DNA of 64,000 bases. Origin: Methylobacterium bullatum (GTDB lineage Bacteria > Pseudomonadota > Alphaproteobacteria > Rhizobiales > Beijerinckiaceae). Position 1 is the first letter of the stretch; each line of letters opens with the position of its first letter. This document shows positions 1 through 8,128 of the stretch, piece by piece. The position numbers were made by a program, and so were the translations under genes. Under the pieces are notes generated by a model, which was not told the origin of the DNA, ran no database searches, and saw nothing but the letters and a program-made list of their open reading frames with translations. The stretch spans positions 4,438,001 to 4,502,000 of the forward strand of contig LR743504.1 of the NCBI GenBank assembly GCA_902712845.1, given 5' to 3'.

Positions 1-718
1 CGAACGTGCCCTTTTGGTAGAAGCCGCGCACCTGATCGGTGGTGAGCCCCTGCGCCGCGGCCTTCGGTGCGGGTGCTGGCGCGGCGGGAGCCGGAGCAGC
101 CGCCGGCGCTGCGGCGGGGGCCGCCGCCTTCGGTGCGCCGGCCTTGGCCGATCCGCTGGCGATGGCGGCGCGGACGTCGCGCTCGATCACGCGGCCATGC
201 GGGCCGGAGCCCGAAACGGCGGAGAGGTCGATGCCTTCGAGCTTGGCGATGCGGCGCGCCAGGGGCGAGGCGACGATGCGGCCGCCCTGCCCGGCCTGGG
301 GGGCGGGAGCGCCGTCCGGCTTGGCTCCGTCCGGCGCTGCGTCGACCCGCGCGTAGGATTTGTGGCCGTCGCCGGGGGTGGTGTTCAGCGCCGGCGTGTC
401 GCTCTTCGGGGCACCGGCCTTGGGGGCTTCCGCTGCGGCGGCACCGTCGGAAGCCTGGACGGAGGCCGGGTCCTCACCCTCGGAGGCGATGATGGCGATG
501 AGATCGTTCACCGGCACGTCGGCGGTGCCCTCGGCCACGACGATCTTGGCGAGGATGCCCTCGTCGATGGCCTCGACCTCCATCGTGGCCTTGTCGGTCT
601 CGATCTCGGCGAGGACGTCGCCGGATTTGACGGCGTCGCCTTCCTTCTTGAGCCACTTGGCGAGGTTGCCCTTCTCCATCGTCGGCGACAGGGCGGGCAT
701 CAGGACGTTGATGGGCAT
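1..718 (-). CDS. pdhC: Pyruvate dehydrogenase E2, dihydrolipoyl acetyltransferase (partial, N-terminal part)
   Basis: This is the E2 core of the pyruvate dehydrogenase complex, which transfers the acetyl group from lipoamide to CoA in the cytoplasm. The 239 residues visible begin with a lipoyl domain (residues 1-80, motif ETDKATMEVE with lipoylated Lys43), followed by an Ala/Pro-rich linker. Next comes a peripheral subunit-binding domain near residues 150-185 (ASPLARRIAKLEGIDLS) and a second Ala/Pro linker. The catalytic domain lies beyond the left edge, so the gene is cut by the window, not broken. The start is the ATG at 716-718, with CAGGA upstream. It is the last visible gene of the minus-strand pdh operon. 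Confidence 0.95.
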   Translation of the reverse strand, partial: MPINVLMPALSPTMEKGNLAKWLKKEGDAVKSGDVLAEIETDKATMEVEAIDEGILAKIVVAEGTADVPVNDLIAIIASEGEDPASVQASDGAAAAEAPKAGAPKSDTPALNTTPGDGHKSYARVDAAPDGAKPDGAPAPQAGQGGRIVASPLARRIAKLEGIDLSAVSGSGPHGRVIERDVRAAIASGSAKAGAPKAAAPAAAPAAAPAPAAPAPAPKAAAQGLTTDQVRGFYQKGTF

Positions 719-762
719 CGTTGTGAATCCTGATCGTCAGCGGATGGGCGTGGGCGGGGCGG

Positions 763-1053
763 TCAGTTGAGTGTGCCGCCGGGCGGCAGGTCTGGGTCGA
801 AGCTCTCGGAATCGAGGCCGGCTCGGATGCGCTCGAACGCCTCTTCCTCCGACATCTCGGTCTCCAGCGCGTAGACCCGCGCGGCCTGACGGGCGAGGTC
901 GATGAGAAGACGGCCCCAGGTATAGGGATCGTCGAAGGAGCGGCGCAGGGCCACGCTCACCGCGCCGTCCACCACGCTGGCACGCACGACCTCGATGCCG
1001 CCATTGTTCAGGGCGTCGGGGGGAGCGGAGAGCTCCTGGAACTTGTCGGTCAT
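763..1053 (-). CDS. DUF5076 domain-containing protein
   Basis: A 96-residue acidic cytoplasmic protein with no signal peptide or membrane segment. It resembles the DUF5076 family, small proteins that sit inside pyruvate dehydrogenase operons in Hyphomicrobiales. Function is unknown. A helical segment around residues 45-75 (WGRLLIDLARQAARVYAL) suggests a small alpha/beta fold. It lies between pdhB and pdhC on the same strand, so it is probably co-transcribed with them and may act with the complex, which is inference from position only. It ends about 45 bases before the pdhC start. Confidence 0.75.
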   Translation of the reverse strand: MTDKFQELSAPPDALNNGGIEVVRASVVDGAVSVALRRSFDDPYTWGRLLIDLARQAARVYALETEMSEEEAFERIRAGLDSESFDPDLPPGGTLN

Positions 1054-1093
1054 GGTGCTGCTCTACTCCTCCGAGCCCGTACTCCGATCCGAG

Positions 1094-1209
1094 ACCTCAT
1101 CCTGAGGCGCCGGAGCGGAGCGGAGGCCTCGAAGGAGCCCTCCAGTTCGAACTGCTGGTTCTGGAGCCCTCCTTCGAGGCCCGCGGATGCGGGCACCTCA
1201 GGATGAGGC
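1094..1209. repeat. Type A palindromic repeat, paired inverted units
   Basis: Two roughly 50-base units face each other: CCTCATCCTGAGG...CCTCGAAGGAG...CTCCAG, then its inverse CTGGAG...CTTCGAGG...CCTCAGGATGAGG, separated by about 15 bases. The pair can fold into a long hairpin in the pdhB-DUF5076 mRNA. The same unit recurs near 11.0, 11.2, 25.3, 25.4 and 36.3 kb. Confidence 0.85.
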
Positions 1210-1248
1210 CCTGGCTAGGACAATGGTCGGTCGGTGGGCGGCATCGGC

Positions 1249-2694
1249 TCACCGATAGCAGACCGCCTTCACCGCCTGGATCACCTCGGCCACGTTGGGC
1301 AAGGCGAGCTTCTCGAGATTGGCGGCGTAGGGCATCGGCACGTCCTTGCCGGTGACCCGCAGGACGGGGGCGTCGAGGAAGTCGAAGGCGTCGGCCATGA
1401 GGCGGGCGATGATCTCGGCGCCGATCCCCGATTGCGGGAAGCCCTCCTCGACGGTGACGCAGCGGCCGGTCTTCTTCACCGATTCCACGATCGTGTCGGT
1501 GTCCATCGGGCGGAGCGTGCGCAGGTCGATGACCTCCGCCTCGATCCCCTCATCGGCCAAGGCCTGCGCCGCCTTCAGCGCGTAGGTCATGCCGATGGAG
1601 AAGGAGACGATGGTCACGTCCTTGCCGGTGCGGTGGATGCGCGCCTTGCCGATGGGGAGCACGAAATCGTCGAGCTTCGGCACCGGGAAGCTCTGGCCGT
1701 AGAGGATTTCGTTCTCGAGGAAGATCACCGGGTTGGGGTCGCGGATCGCGGCCTTGAGCAGGCCCTTGGCGTCGGAGGCCGTGTAGGGGGCGATGACCTT
1801 GAGGCCGGGGACGTTGGAGTACCAGGCGGAGTAATCGTGGCTGTGCTGGGCGCCGACGCGGGCGGCGGCACCGTTGGGGCCGCGGAACACGATGGGACAG
1901 CCGAGCTGGCCGCCGGACATGTAGAGGGTCTTGGCCGCCGAGTTGATGATGTGGTCGATCGCCTGCATGGCGAAGTTGAACGTCATGAACTCGACGATGG
2001 GCCGCAGGCCGGTGAAGGCGGCACCGGCCGCGATGCCGGCGAAGCCGTGCTCGGTGATCGGCGTGTCGACCACCCGGCGAGCGCCGAATTCCTGCAGCAG
2101 GCCCTGGGTCACTTTGTAGGCGCCCTGGTACTCGGCGACTTCCTCGCCCATCACGAAGACCGAATCCTCGCGGCGCATCTCCTCGGCCATGGCGTCGCGG
2201 AGGGATTCGCGCACGGTCATGGTCACCATCTCGGTGCCGGCCGGGAACTCTTCCATCACCGGCGCGGGCGCCGTATTGGTGATGACGGCCGGCGCCGCCG
2301 GCGCGTTCGCCTTGTCGTCGCCGGATTTCGCCGTGGCGGCCGGCGCCGAGGCCTGGCCTTCTGCCTGCATCGTCGGTGTGGGGGCCGATTGCGCCGGGGC
2401 CGAAGCCTCGGGCTTCGAACCTCCGCCTGCAGCCGCCGCGGCCACGTCCTCGCCCTCACCGGCGATGATGGCGATCGGCGTGTTGACCTTCACGCCCTCG
2501 GTGCCTTCCTCGATGAGGATCTTGGCGAGGACGCCCTCGTCGATGGCCTCCACCTCCATCGTCGCCTTGTCGGTCTCGATCTCGGCGAGGACATCGCCGG
2601 ATTTGACCGCGTCGCCCTCCTTCTTGAGCCACTTGGCGAGCTTGCCTTCCTCCATCGTCGGAGACAGCGCGGGCATGAGGATGTCGGTCGCCAT
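1249..2694 (-). CDS. pdhB: Pyruvate dehydrogenase E1 component subunit beta, with N-terminal lipoyl domain
   Basis: The beta subunit of E1 decarboxylates pyruvate with thiamine diphosphate and acetylates lipoamide. At 481 residues it is longer than a plain E1-beta of about 330 because residues 1-80 form a lipoyl domain almost identical to that of the neighbouring E2 (Lys43 in ETDKATMEVE). An Ala/Pro-rich linker (about 85-150) follows. The transketolase pyrimidine-binding domain follows (about 155-330, with FMTFNFAMQAIDHIINSAAK), then the C-terminal transketolase domain (about 345-470). This lipoyl-bearing E1-beta is normal in alphaproteobacteria. It is co-directional with pdhA (136 bases upstream). 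Confidence 0.97.
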   Translation of the reverse strand: MATDILMPALSPTMEEGKLAKWLKKEGDAVKSGDVLAEIETDKATMEVEAIDEGVLAKILIEEGTEGVKVNTPIAIIAGEGEDVAAAAAGGGSKPEASAPAQSAPTPTMQAEGQASAPAATAKSGDDKANAPAAPAVITNTAPAPVMEEFPAGTEMVTMTVRESLRDAMAEEMRREDSVFVMGEEVAEYQGAYKVTQGLLQEFGARRVVDTPITEHGFAGIAAGAAFTGLRPIVEFMTFNFAMQAIDHIINSAAKTLYMSGGQLGCPIVFRGPNGAAARVGAQHSHDYSAWYSNVPGLKVIAPYTASDAKGLLKAAIRDPNPVIFLENEILYGQSFPVPKLDDFVLPIGKARIHRTGKDVTIVSFSIGMTYALKAAQALADEGIEAEVIDLRTLRPMDTDTIVESVKKTGRCVTVEEGFPQSGIGAEIIARLMADAFDFLDAPVLRVTGKDVPMPYAANLEKLALPNVAEVIQAVKAVCYR

Positions 2695-2772
2695 GAGGTT
2701 TTTGATCCGTAGGTTGGCGGGCGGCCTTCTGGAGAGGAAGCGGCGGCTTCTCGGTCCCTCGCTGCGGCTCTC

Positions 2773-2793
2773 CCCGTGCCGTCATGGCACGGG
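2773..2793. repeat. Small GC hairpin in pdhA-pdhB spacer
   Basis: CCCGTGCC-GTCAT-GGCACGGG is a perfect 8-bp inverted repeat between pdhA and pdhB. No T-tract follows in the direction of transcription, so it is not a clear terminator. It may be an mRNA processing or stability element. Confidence 0.5.
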
Positions 2794-2830
2794 AGATGTC
2801 CCGGGTGGGGGGAGCGTCGCGAGGTCGGCC

Positions 2831-3916
2831 TTAAGCGCGGGCTTCCAGCAGGATGTCGGTCCAGAGCTCGGACGGATCCGGCTCGGGATCGTGCGTGGCG
2901 AACTCGGCCGCGTCGTTGACGGTCTCGCGGACCTTGGCGTCCGTGGCCTTGAGGTCGGCTTCCGGCACCCCGTGCATCTCGATCAGGCGCTTGCGCACCA
3001 TCTCGATCGGGTCGTGCTCGTCGCGCATCTTGGAGACTTCGTCCTTGGTCCGGTACTTCGCCGGATCGGACATCGAGTGGCCGCGATAGCGGTAGGTCTG
3101 CATCTCGAGGATGTAGGGGCCCTGGCCGGATCGGGCATGCTCCACCGCGCGGCTCGCCGCCTCGCGGACGGTGCGGACGTCCATGCCGTCCACCTGCTCG
3201 CCGGGAATACCGAAGGAGATGCCGCGCTTCGAGAAGTCGGTCTGCGCCGAGGCGCGGGCCACCGACGTGCCCATGGCGTAGCGGTTGTTTTCGATTACGT
3301 AGACCACGGGCAGCTTCCACAACTGAGCCATGTTGAAGCTCTCGTAGACCTGTCCCTGATTGGCCGCGCCGTCACCCATATAGGTCAGGCTGACCTTGCC
3401 GTTCTTCTTGTAGGCGTCCGCGAAACCGAGGCCGGTTCCAAGCGAGACCTGTGCACCGACGATGCCGTGGCCGCCGAAGAACTGCTTCTCCTTGGAGAAC
3501 ATGTGCATCGAGCCGCCCTTGCCGCGGGAATAGCCCCCGCGCCGGCCGGTCAGCTCGGCCATCACGCCCTTCGGGTCCATGCCGCAGGCGAGCATGTGGC
3601 CGTGGTCGCGGTATCCGGTGATGGTCTGGTCGCCCTCGACCGAGGCCATCTGCATGCCGATGACAACCGCTTCCTGGCCGATATAGAGGTGGCAGAACCC
3701 GCCGATGAGGCCCATGCCGTAGAGCTGGCCGGCCTTCTCCTCGAAACGCCGGATCAGCAGCATCTCGTGATAGGCGTGGAGATCTTCCTCCCGGGTGAAC
3801 TGGGGCGTGTTCGGTGCTGGAGCATGCGTCGGCGCGTCTCCGCCCCCCGTCCCCAACTGAGCCGAACCTTTGGCCGAATCGGCTTTCGCCTGACCCGCTT
3901 CGTTGGCGGCATCCAT
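2831..3916 (-). CDS. pdhA: Pyruvate dehydrogenase E1 component subunit alpha
   Basis: The thiamine-diphosphate-binding alpha subunit of pyruvate dehydrogenase. The 361-residue protein has a flexible N-terminal 45 residues, then the E1 dehydrogenase domain with the cofactor motif MGDGAANQGQ and the regulatory-loop-like YRYRGHSMSDPAKYR. The start is the ATG at 3914-3916 because GGAGGAAA lies 6 bases upstream; the open frame extends further but without a better site. It is the first gene of the pdhA-pdhB-DUF5076-pdhC operon, downstream of ftsB by 134 bases, an arrangement usual in Hyphomicrobiales. Confidence 0.97.
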   Translation of the reverse strand: MDAANEAGQAKADSAKGSAQLGTGGGDAPTHAPAPNTPQFTREEDLHAYHEMLLIRRFEEKAGQLYGMGLIGGFCHLYIGQEAVVIGMQMASVEGDQTITGYRDHGHMLACGMDPKGVMAELTGRRGGYSRGKGGSMHMFSKEKQFFGGHGIVGAQVSLGTGLGFADAYKKNGKVSLTYMGDGAANQGQVYESFNMAQLWKLPVVYVIENNRYAMGTSVARASAQTDFSKRGISFGIPGEQVDGMDVRTVREAASRAVEHARSGQGPYILEMQTYRYRGHSMSDPAKYRTKDEVSKMRDEHDPIEMVRKRLIEMHGVPEADLKATDAKVRETVNDAAEFATHDPEPDPSELWTDILLEARA

Positions 3917-4050
3917 CGGCTTTCCTCCCGTGAACGGCTTTTCTGGAACCGTTTCTAGGACAGGGTTTTGCGGAAAGCGAGGCCGTCCCGTCGACAGATC
4001 GACCGAGTTGTCAGGCAGAATACGGCGGGAAAAACACGATCGGGGTACGA

Positions 4051-4362
4051 TCAGGGATTGATGATGACGACATCGTTCGCGTGGACGCGGCCGAGGACGA
4101 TGCGGGCGCGTTCCTCCAGGAGATCCCGGTCGATCTGCTCGCTGCGCAGGAGCGCCACCCGGTGCTCCCAGATCGCCCGGTCGGCCTTGGCGGCGTTCAG
4201 TTCCTGCTTCAGACCGTAGGCCTGGATTTTGAGCGCGCGCTTGGCCTCCAAGCCGCGATTGCCGCTCTCGGCCTGATGCACGAAATAGCCGACCACGAGC
4301 GCGGACACGGCGTAGAGGCCGAGCGGCATGAGAACGGAACGGACGCGACGACGGACAACCAT
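4051..4362 (-). CDS. ftsB: Septum formation initiator (FtsB/DivIC family)
   Basis: A 103-residue bitopic membrane protein of the divisome. A short basic N-terminus (VVRRRVRS) precedes one transmembrane helix (about residues 9-28, LMPLGLYAVSALVVGYFVH). A periplasmic coiled coil follows (about 35-80, LEAKRALKIQAYGLKQELN), ending in the conserved segment LLEERARIVLG. This matches FtsB/DivIC, which bridges FtsL and FtsQ during septation. The ATG at 4360-4362 gives the usual length; its ribosome-binding site is weak. Position just upstream of pdhA is conserved in related bacteria. Confidence 0.88.
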   Translation of the reverse strand: MVVRRRVRSVLMPLGLYAVSALVVGYFVHQAESGNRGLEAKRALKIQAYGLKQELNAAKADRAIWEHRVALLRSEQIDRDLLEERARIVLGRVHANDVVIINP

Positions 4363-4461
4363 GTCCGAACCATCGCGCCACAGGGTTAAGGATATGTTGC
4401 CGATGCCGGTCTCTTTTCCAATGCCCGCCTGCCCCGAGCCCCTCTGCCCCAAGCCCGCCCG

Positions 4462-5397
4462 ATGATGCGGTTCGACCTCGTCGATCTCGGCCTGTTCCGC
4501 CACGTGGCCGAGGCGGGCTCGATCACGCACGGGGCGTCCCGGGCCAATCTCGCGCTCGCGGCCGCGTCGAGTCGGATCCGGGCGATGGAGGTCTCCCTCG
4601 GGGCGGCCCTCCTCAGCCGGAGCCGCCAGGGCGTGCTTCTCACCCCGGCGGGCCGCGCGCTGCTCGCCCATGCCCGTACCCTGCTGGAGGGCGTCGACCG
4701 CATGCAGGGGGATCTCGCCGCCTATGCGGGCGGCGCGATCGGCCAGATCAAGGTCCTGTCGAACACCCACGCGTTGACCGAATTCCTGCCGGAAGCCCTG
4801 AGCGCCTATCTCGCCCTCCATACCGGCGTCAGCGTCGATATCGTCGAGCGGACCTCGGACGAGATCGTCGGTCTCGTGGCGGAGGGAGCGGCCGATCTCG
4901 GCATCGTCTCCGGCACGGTGGATACCGGCACCCTGGAAACCCATCCGTTCCGCCAGGACAGGTTCGTGGCGGTGCTGCCCTCCGGCCATCCGCTGGGGGA
5001 GCGGGACGGCGTGCTGTTCGCCGATGTGCTGGATTACGACCTCGTCGGCCTCGATCGGGCGAGCGCCATCACCCGCTTCCTCGCCGACAAGGCCATGCGC
5101 ACCGGGCGGCCGCTCATGCGGCTGCGGGTCCAGCTGCGCGGCTTCGATGCGGTGTGCCGGCTGGTGGAATGCGGCGTCGGGCTCGGGATCGTCCCCGAAA
5201 CCACCGCCCGGCGCGCCGCGCGCTCGATGGGCCTCGACATCGTCCCGCTCCTCGACCCATGGGCGGCACGCGACCTCACCATCTGCCTGCGATCCCTCGA
5301 AGCGCTACCGGTTTTCGCCCGGGAATTCGTCGCTCACCTGCGCGTGGGCGCATCACGGCCCGGTTTAGGGCTCCCCTCGGGGGCCGGCCTTGGCTAA
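4462..5397 (+). CDS. LysR family transcriptional regulator
   Basis: A 311-residue LysR-type regulator. The N-terminal winged helix-turn-helix (residues about 5-62) carries the typical SITHGASRANLALAAASSRI and LFSR-like LLSRSRQGVLLTPAGRALL segments. Residues about 92-295 form the periplasmic-binding-protein-like effector domain. The target and inducer cannot be told from the sequence. It is divergent from ftsB/pdh with about 100 bases between, so it could act on either promoter, though there is no direct sign. Its end comes close to or overlaps the mntR start. An alternative ATG lies one codon downstream. Confidence 0.9.
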   Translation: MMRFDLVDLGLFRHVAEAGSITHGASRANLALAAASSRIRAMEVSLGAALLSRSRQGVLLTPAGRALLAHARTLLEGVDRMQGDLAAYAGGAIGQIKVLSNTHALTEFLPEALSAYLALHTGVSVDIVERTSDEIVGLVAEGAADLGIVSGTVDTGTLETHPFRQDRFVAVLPSGHPLGERDGVLFADVLDYDLVGLDRASAITRFLADKAMRTGRPLMRLRVQLRGFDAVCRLVECGVGLGIVPETTARRAARSMGLDIVPLLDPWAARDLTICLRSLEALPVFAREFVAHLRVGASRPGLGLPSGAGLG

Positions 5398-5461
5398 ACA
5401 CGGCTCGGGAACGGAATGGTCCGTGTCCGTGACACCGTCGAAGCAAGGGGTGCCCGGCATC

Positions 5462-5914
5462 ATGCAGGATTCGTCGCGATCCATGCCCGACGCCCCGCTG
5501 GTCGATCCGGACGTCCATGTGGAGAGCTTCCGGCAGGCGCGCGAGGCGCGCCGCCTCGAACTCGTGGAAGATTATGTGGAACTGATCGCCGACCTCATCG
5601 GCGACGGCGGCGAGGCGCGGCAGGTGGATATCGCCGCGCGCCTGGGCGTCGCCCAGCCCACCGTCGCCAAGATGCTGAAGCGCCTCGCCGAGGACGGCCT
5701 CGTGCAGCAGCGGCCCTATCGCGGCGTGTTCCTCACCGAGAGCGGGCGCATGCTCGCGGCCCAGAGCCGCGAGCGCCATCGCATCGTCGAGCACTTCCTC
5801 TGTGCCCTCGGCGTCAGCGCCGAGACCGCGCGGCGCGATGCGGAGGGGATCGAGCATCACGTCAGCGCCGAGACCCTCGAGGCGTTTCGCGATTTCACGG
5901 AGCGCAAGGGCTGA
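5462..5914 (+). CDS. mntR: Manganese-responsive transcriptional regulator MntR (DtxR family)
   Basis: A 150-residue DtxR/MntR-type metalloregulator. It has an N-terminal winged helix (VDIAARLGVAQPTVAKMLKR and DGLVQQRPYRGVFLT), followed by the dimerisation and metal-binding helices with HRIVEHFLCALG and DAEGIEHHVS, which carry the Glu/His ligands typical of MntR. It lacks the C-terminal SH3-like domain of longer DtxR proteins. The family represses manganese uptake genes when Mn(II) is bound. I chose the ATG at 5462, with AAGGGG upstream; an in-frame start at 5390 would overlap the LysR gene. No manganese transporter lies next to it. Confidence 0.88.
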   Translation: MQDSSRSMPDAPLVDPDVHVESFRQAREARRLELVEDYVELIADLIGDGGEARQVDIAARLGVAQPTVAKMLKRLAEDGLVQQRPYRGVFLTESGRMLAAQSRERHRIVEHFLCALGVSAETARRDAEGIEHHVSAETLEAFRDFTERKG

Positions 5915-6083
5915 GGGACGGAGGGGCAGCGTGTCCCCCTTCGCCGCCCGATGCCGCCGGCCCGAACGGTGTTCGCGCGTCATCGCCTGTCCGGAGGTTC
6001 CGTGATGGCGGCTCGGACCGAGGCCTTCAGCAGGTTCGCGTTGGCACGCCGACGCTTCAGGCTGCTCAGCTCCTCGATGTGTC

Positions 6084-6128
6084 GCAGGTTGTTTTCGCAG
6101 AACCGGGGGCCGCTTCTGCGAAACCTGC
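6084..6128. repeat. Type C nested palindrome (GCAGGTT...AACCTGC)
   Basis: The outer arms GCAGGTT / AACCTGC enclose inner arms TTCGCAGAA / TTCTGCGAA. It starts right after the stop codon of the minus-strand gene at 6129-6704 and could fold as a terminator-like hairpin. A related element lies at 9632-9677 and a degenerate one at 31836-31873. This resembles the short palindromes carrying GTGGTCACCGG-type cores that are common between genes in Hyphomicrobiales. Confidence 0.75.
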
Positions 6129-6704
6129 TTAGGGTTTTCGCGCCGAGACATGCCGCGGCGAACGGCTCGACGGAAGCGACGAGGGGCGGGCGAGCCCGCC
6201 GACGTCGCCCCATCCGCCCAATCCGGTCCCTCTCTCAAGGAGCCGGGATGCCTGGATGACGCCATCCGCGACGGAGAGGTGGCCGGTGGCGACGCCGCGG
6301 ATCATCTCGGGGGCGTGTTGCCGGGCGGCGATCCCGTAGAGGGATATGCCCTTGCTGCCGGGAGCCAGGAGCGTGCCGAGGGCGCCCTCCGGTGGGTCGC
6401 CGGCGAGACGCGTGATCCCCCTGCCGGAATCGAGGACGGCCGCCGCCGCCTCGATCTCGCCGAACGCCAGGAGCTTGCCGGCGCGGGTGATGCGCACCTC
6501 GTAGCCGTATCCGTCCTGGTTCCGATAAAGGCGGGTGAGGCCGAGCTGAAGCGATTCGCAGATCATCTGGACGTGGTCGCGCGCATAATCGTCGCTCGTC
6601 ATGACGGTCGAGAAGACGTCAGGGCCCGTCTGCGTGCTGGCGACGATGTGCTTGAGAAACTCCAGCTTGGTCGATTTCTGCCTGACGGCGAGACCGCGTC
6701 TCAA
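6129..6704 (-). CDS. Conserved-looking hypothetical protein (TTG start)
   Basis: I do not recognise this 191-residue protein. It has no signal peptide or membrane helix. The frame reads RRGLAVRQKSTKLEFLKHIV, then DDYARDHVQMICESLQLGL and YRNQDGYGYEVRITRAGKLL, with a mixed, protein-like composition through about residue 150, and a low-complexity Ser/Arg/Gly tail. The start is inferred to be TTG at 6702-6704 because GGGAGGTGA lies 4 bases upstream, the strongest ribosome-binding site nearby; no ATG gives as good a start. It is convergent with mntR and followed at once by a type C palindrome. Confidence 0.6.
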   Translation of the reverse strand: MRRGLAVRQKSTKLEFLKHIVASTQTGPDVFSTVMTSDDYARDHVQMICESLQLGLTRLYRNQDGYGYEVRITRAGKLLAFGEIEAAAAVLDSGRGITRLAGDPPEGALGTLLAPGSKGISLYGIAARQHAPEMIRGVATGHLSVADGVIQASRLLERGTGLGGWGDVGGLARPSSLPSSRSPRHVSARKP

Positions 6705-6826
6705 TCGGTCACCTCCCGCATCGCGTCCGAACGCCGCGGATTCTAATGCCGCGAGGGTTTCCGTTCCATTGCGAAACTCGGTCGCCCTGCAGCGATTCTG
6801 CCGCCCGGGGAGAGTTTGCCGCGTCG

Positions 6827-8128
6827 TCAGTCCGCCGGCCGCCCTGCCGTGCCGATCTCGCGTACCCTGCCCTCGTCCACCAGGAGTTCCGCCGGTCTCG
6901 GATGGCTGAGGAAGCCGGTGGGGCTCGCCGTGAGCCCATAGGCGCCCGATTGCAGGACCGCCACGAGGTCGCCCGCCGCGAGGTCCGGCAGGGGCGTCGC
7001 GCGGGAGAGCATGTCGAGGGGCGTGCAGAGCGGGCCGACGACGGCGCAGGGCGAGCGTGGGCCGCCCCGGTCCACCACGCTCGTCACGGGGTAGTCGCGT
7101 TTGACCACCTGACCGAGATTGCCGGACGCGGCGAGATGGTGGTGCATGCCCCCGTCGGTGATGACGAAGCGGCTGCCCCGCGAGAGTTTCACCGCCCTCA
7201 CCCGCGCCACGTAGAGGCCCGCCGGCCCGGCGAGGAACCGTCCGGGTTCGAGCACGATCCGCGCCTCCCTGAGGCGGGGATCTGACGTCACACGGGCGAT
7301 GAGCGCCGGCATCCCGTCGCGGACGGCGCCGAGGTCGAGGGCCGTGTCGGTGGAGAAATAGGGGATGCCGAGGCCGCCGCCGAGGTCGATCGTCTCCAGC
7401 GGGCGGGCGATCCGGTCGGCCACCCGCTCCGCCAGGGACAGGCCGTAGGCCCATTGCGAGAGGAGGGTCGCGGCCATCAGCCCCTGCGTCCCGGCAAAGA
7501 GGTGGATGCCGGAGAGATGCAGGCGCGGTTCGGCCTCCACCGCATCGACGATGGCCTCGAGCTCCTCCTCGTCGAAACCGAAGGGCGAGGGCTTGCCGCC
7601 CATCCGCATGGCGCCGCCCTGCGCGTCGGGTCCCGGATTGATCCGGATCGCCACCCGCTGGACGGTGCCGTGGCGCTCCGCGGCCGCGGCGACGCGGACC
7701 ATCTCCTCGTGATTCTCCAGATGGATCTCGCCGATCCCGCCGGCGACGGTGGCCTCGATGTCGGCGTCGCTCTTGCCCGGCCCGGCGAACAGGATGTGGC
7801 GCGGATCGACACCGGCCGCCCAGGACGCGGCGAATTCCGCAGCCGATGCGATCTCGGCCCCTGCCCCCTCGTCACGGAAGACGCGGATGATTGCGGGGGC
7901 CGGGTTGGCCTTCACCGAGTAATCCACCACCGCGAAGCCGGCGACCGCCCGCGCGAGGTCGCGATAGGCGCGGCGCAAGAGGTCGGCGTCGTAGACGAAG
8001 AACGGCGTGCCGTGGGTCTTGGCGAGGCCGCGAAGATCGAGGCCGCCCACATGGAGCACGCCGTCGCGTCGCGAAAAGTTGGCGGAGACGAGGCGGTCCG
8101 CGAGGCTGTCGCCGATCGGGTCAGACAT
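6827..8128 (-). CDS. PLP-dependent decarboxylase, diaminopimelate/ornithine decarboxylase-like
   Basis: A 433-residue fold-type III PLP enzyme of the LysA family. The TIM-barrel domain carries the Schiff-base lysine in YSVKANP (Lys73), the phosphate-binding glycine motif DLGGGLGIPY and the catalytic-cysteine-like segment GPLCTPLD. The C-terminal beta domain ends with SGAYGLTASPTGFLSHPRP. It probably decarboxylates a basic or aminoacyl substrate. It overlaps the acyl ligase gene by 8 bases and forms an operon with that ligase and an acyl carrier protein. The same trio occurs in exosortase A-associated polysaccharide clusters, but no exosortase is visible here. Alternative: a biosynthetic diaminopimelate decarboxylase, less likely given the neighbours. 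Confidence 0.88.
   Translation of the reverse strand: MSDPIGDSLADRLVSANFSRRDGVLHVGGLDLRGLAKTHGTPFFVYDADLLRRAYRDLARAVAGFAVVDYSVKANPAPAIIRVFRDEGAGAEIASAAEFAASWAAGVDPRHILFAGPGKSDADIEATVAGGIGEIHLENHEEMVRVAAAAERHGTVQRVAIRINPGPDAQGGAMRMGGKPSPFGFDEEELEAIVDAVEAEPRLHLSGIHLFAGTQGLMAATLLSQWAYGLSLAERVADRIARPLETIDLGGGLGIPYFSTDTALDLGAVRDGMPALIARVTSDPRLREARIVLEPGRFLAGPAGLYVARVRAVKLSRGSRFVITDGGMHHHLAASGNLGQVVKRDYPVTSVVDRGGPRSPCAVVGPLCTPLDMLSRATPLPDLAAGDLVAVLQSGAYGLTASPTGFLSHPRPAELLVDEGRVREIGTAGRPAD

Noticed and set aside
1..718. Truncated pseudogene of E2
   Set aside because: The gene is cut only by the window edge; the visible part is intact.
4051..4989. Long minus-strand frame of 312 codons beginning at 4989
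   Set aside because: Only its last 103 codons are protein-like (FtsB). The rest lies antisense to the LysR gene and has low-complexity Arg/Gly/His composition.
6827..8128. Biosynthetic diaminopimelate decarboxylase (lysA)
   Set aside because: The fold is the same, but the operon with ACP and an AMP-forming ligase fits the exosortase-linked subgroup better. Not excluded without a search.
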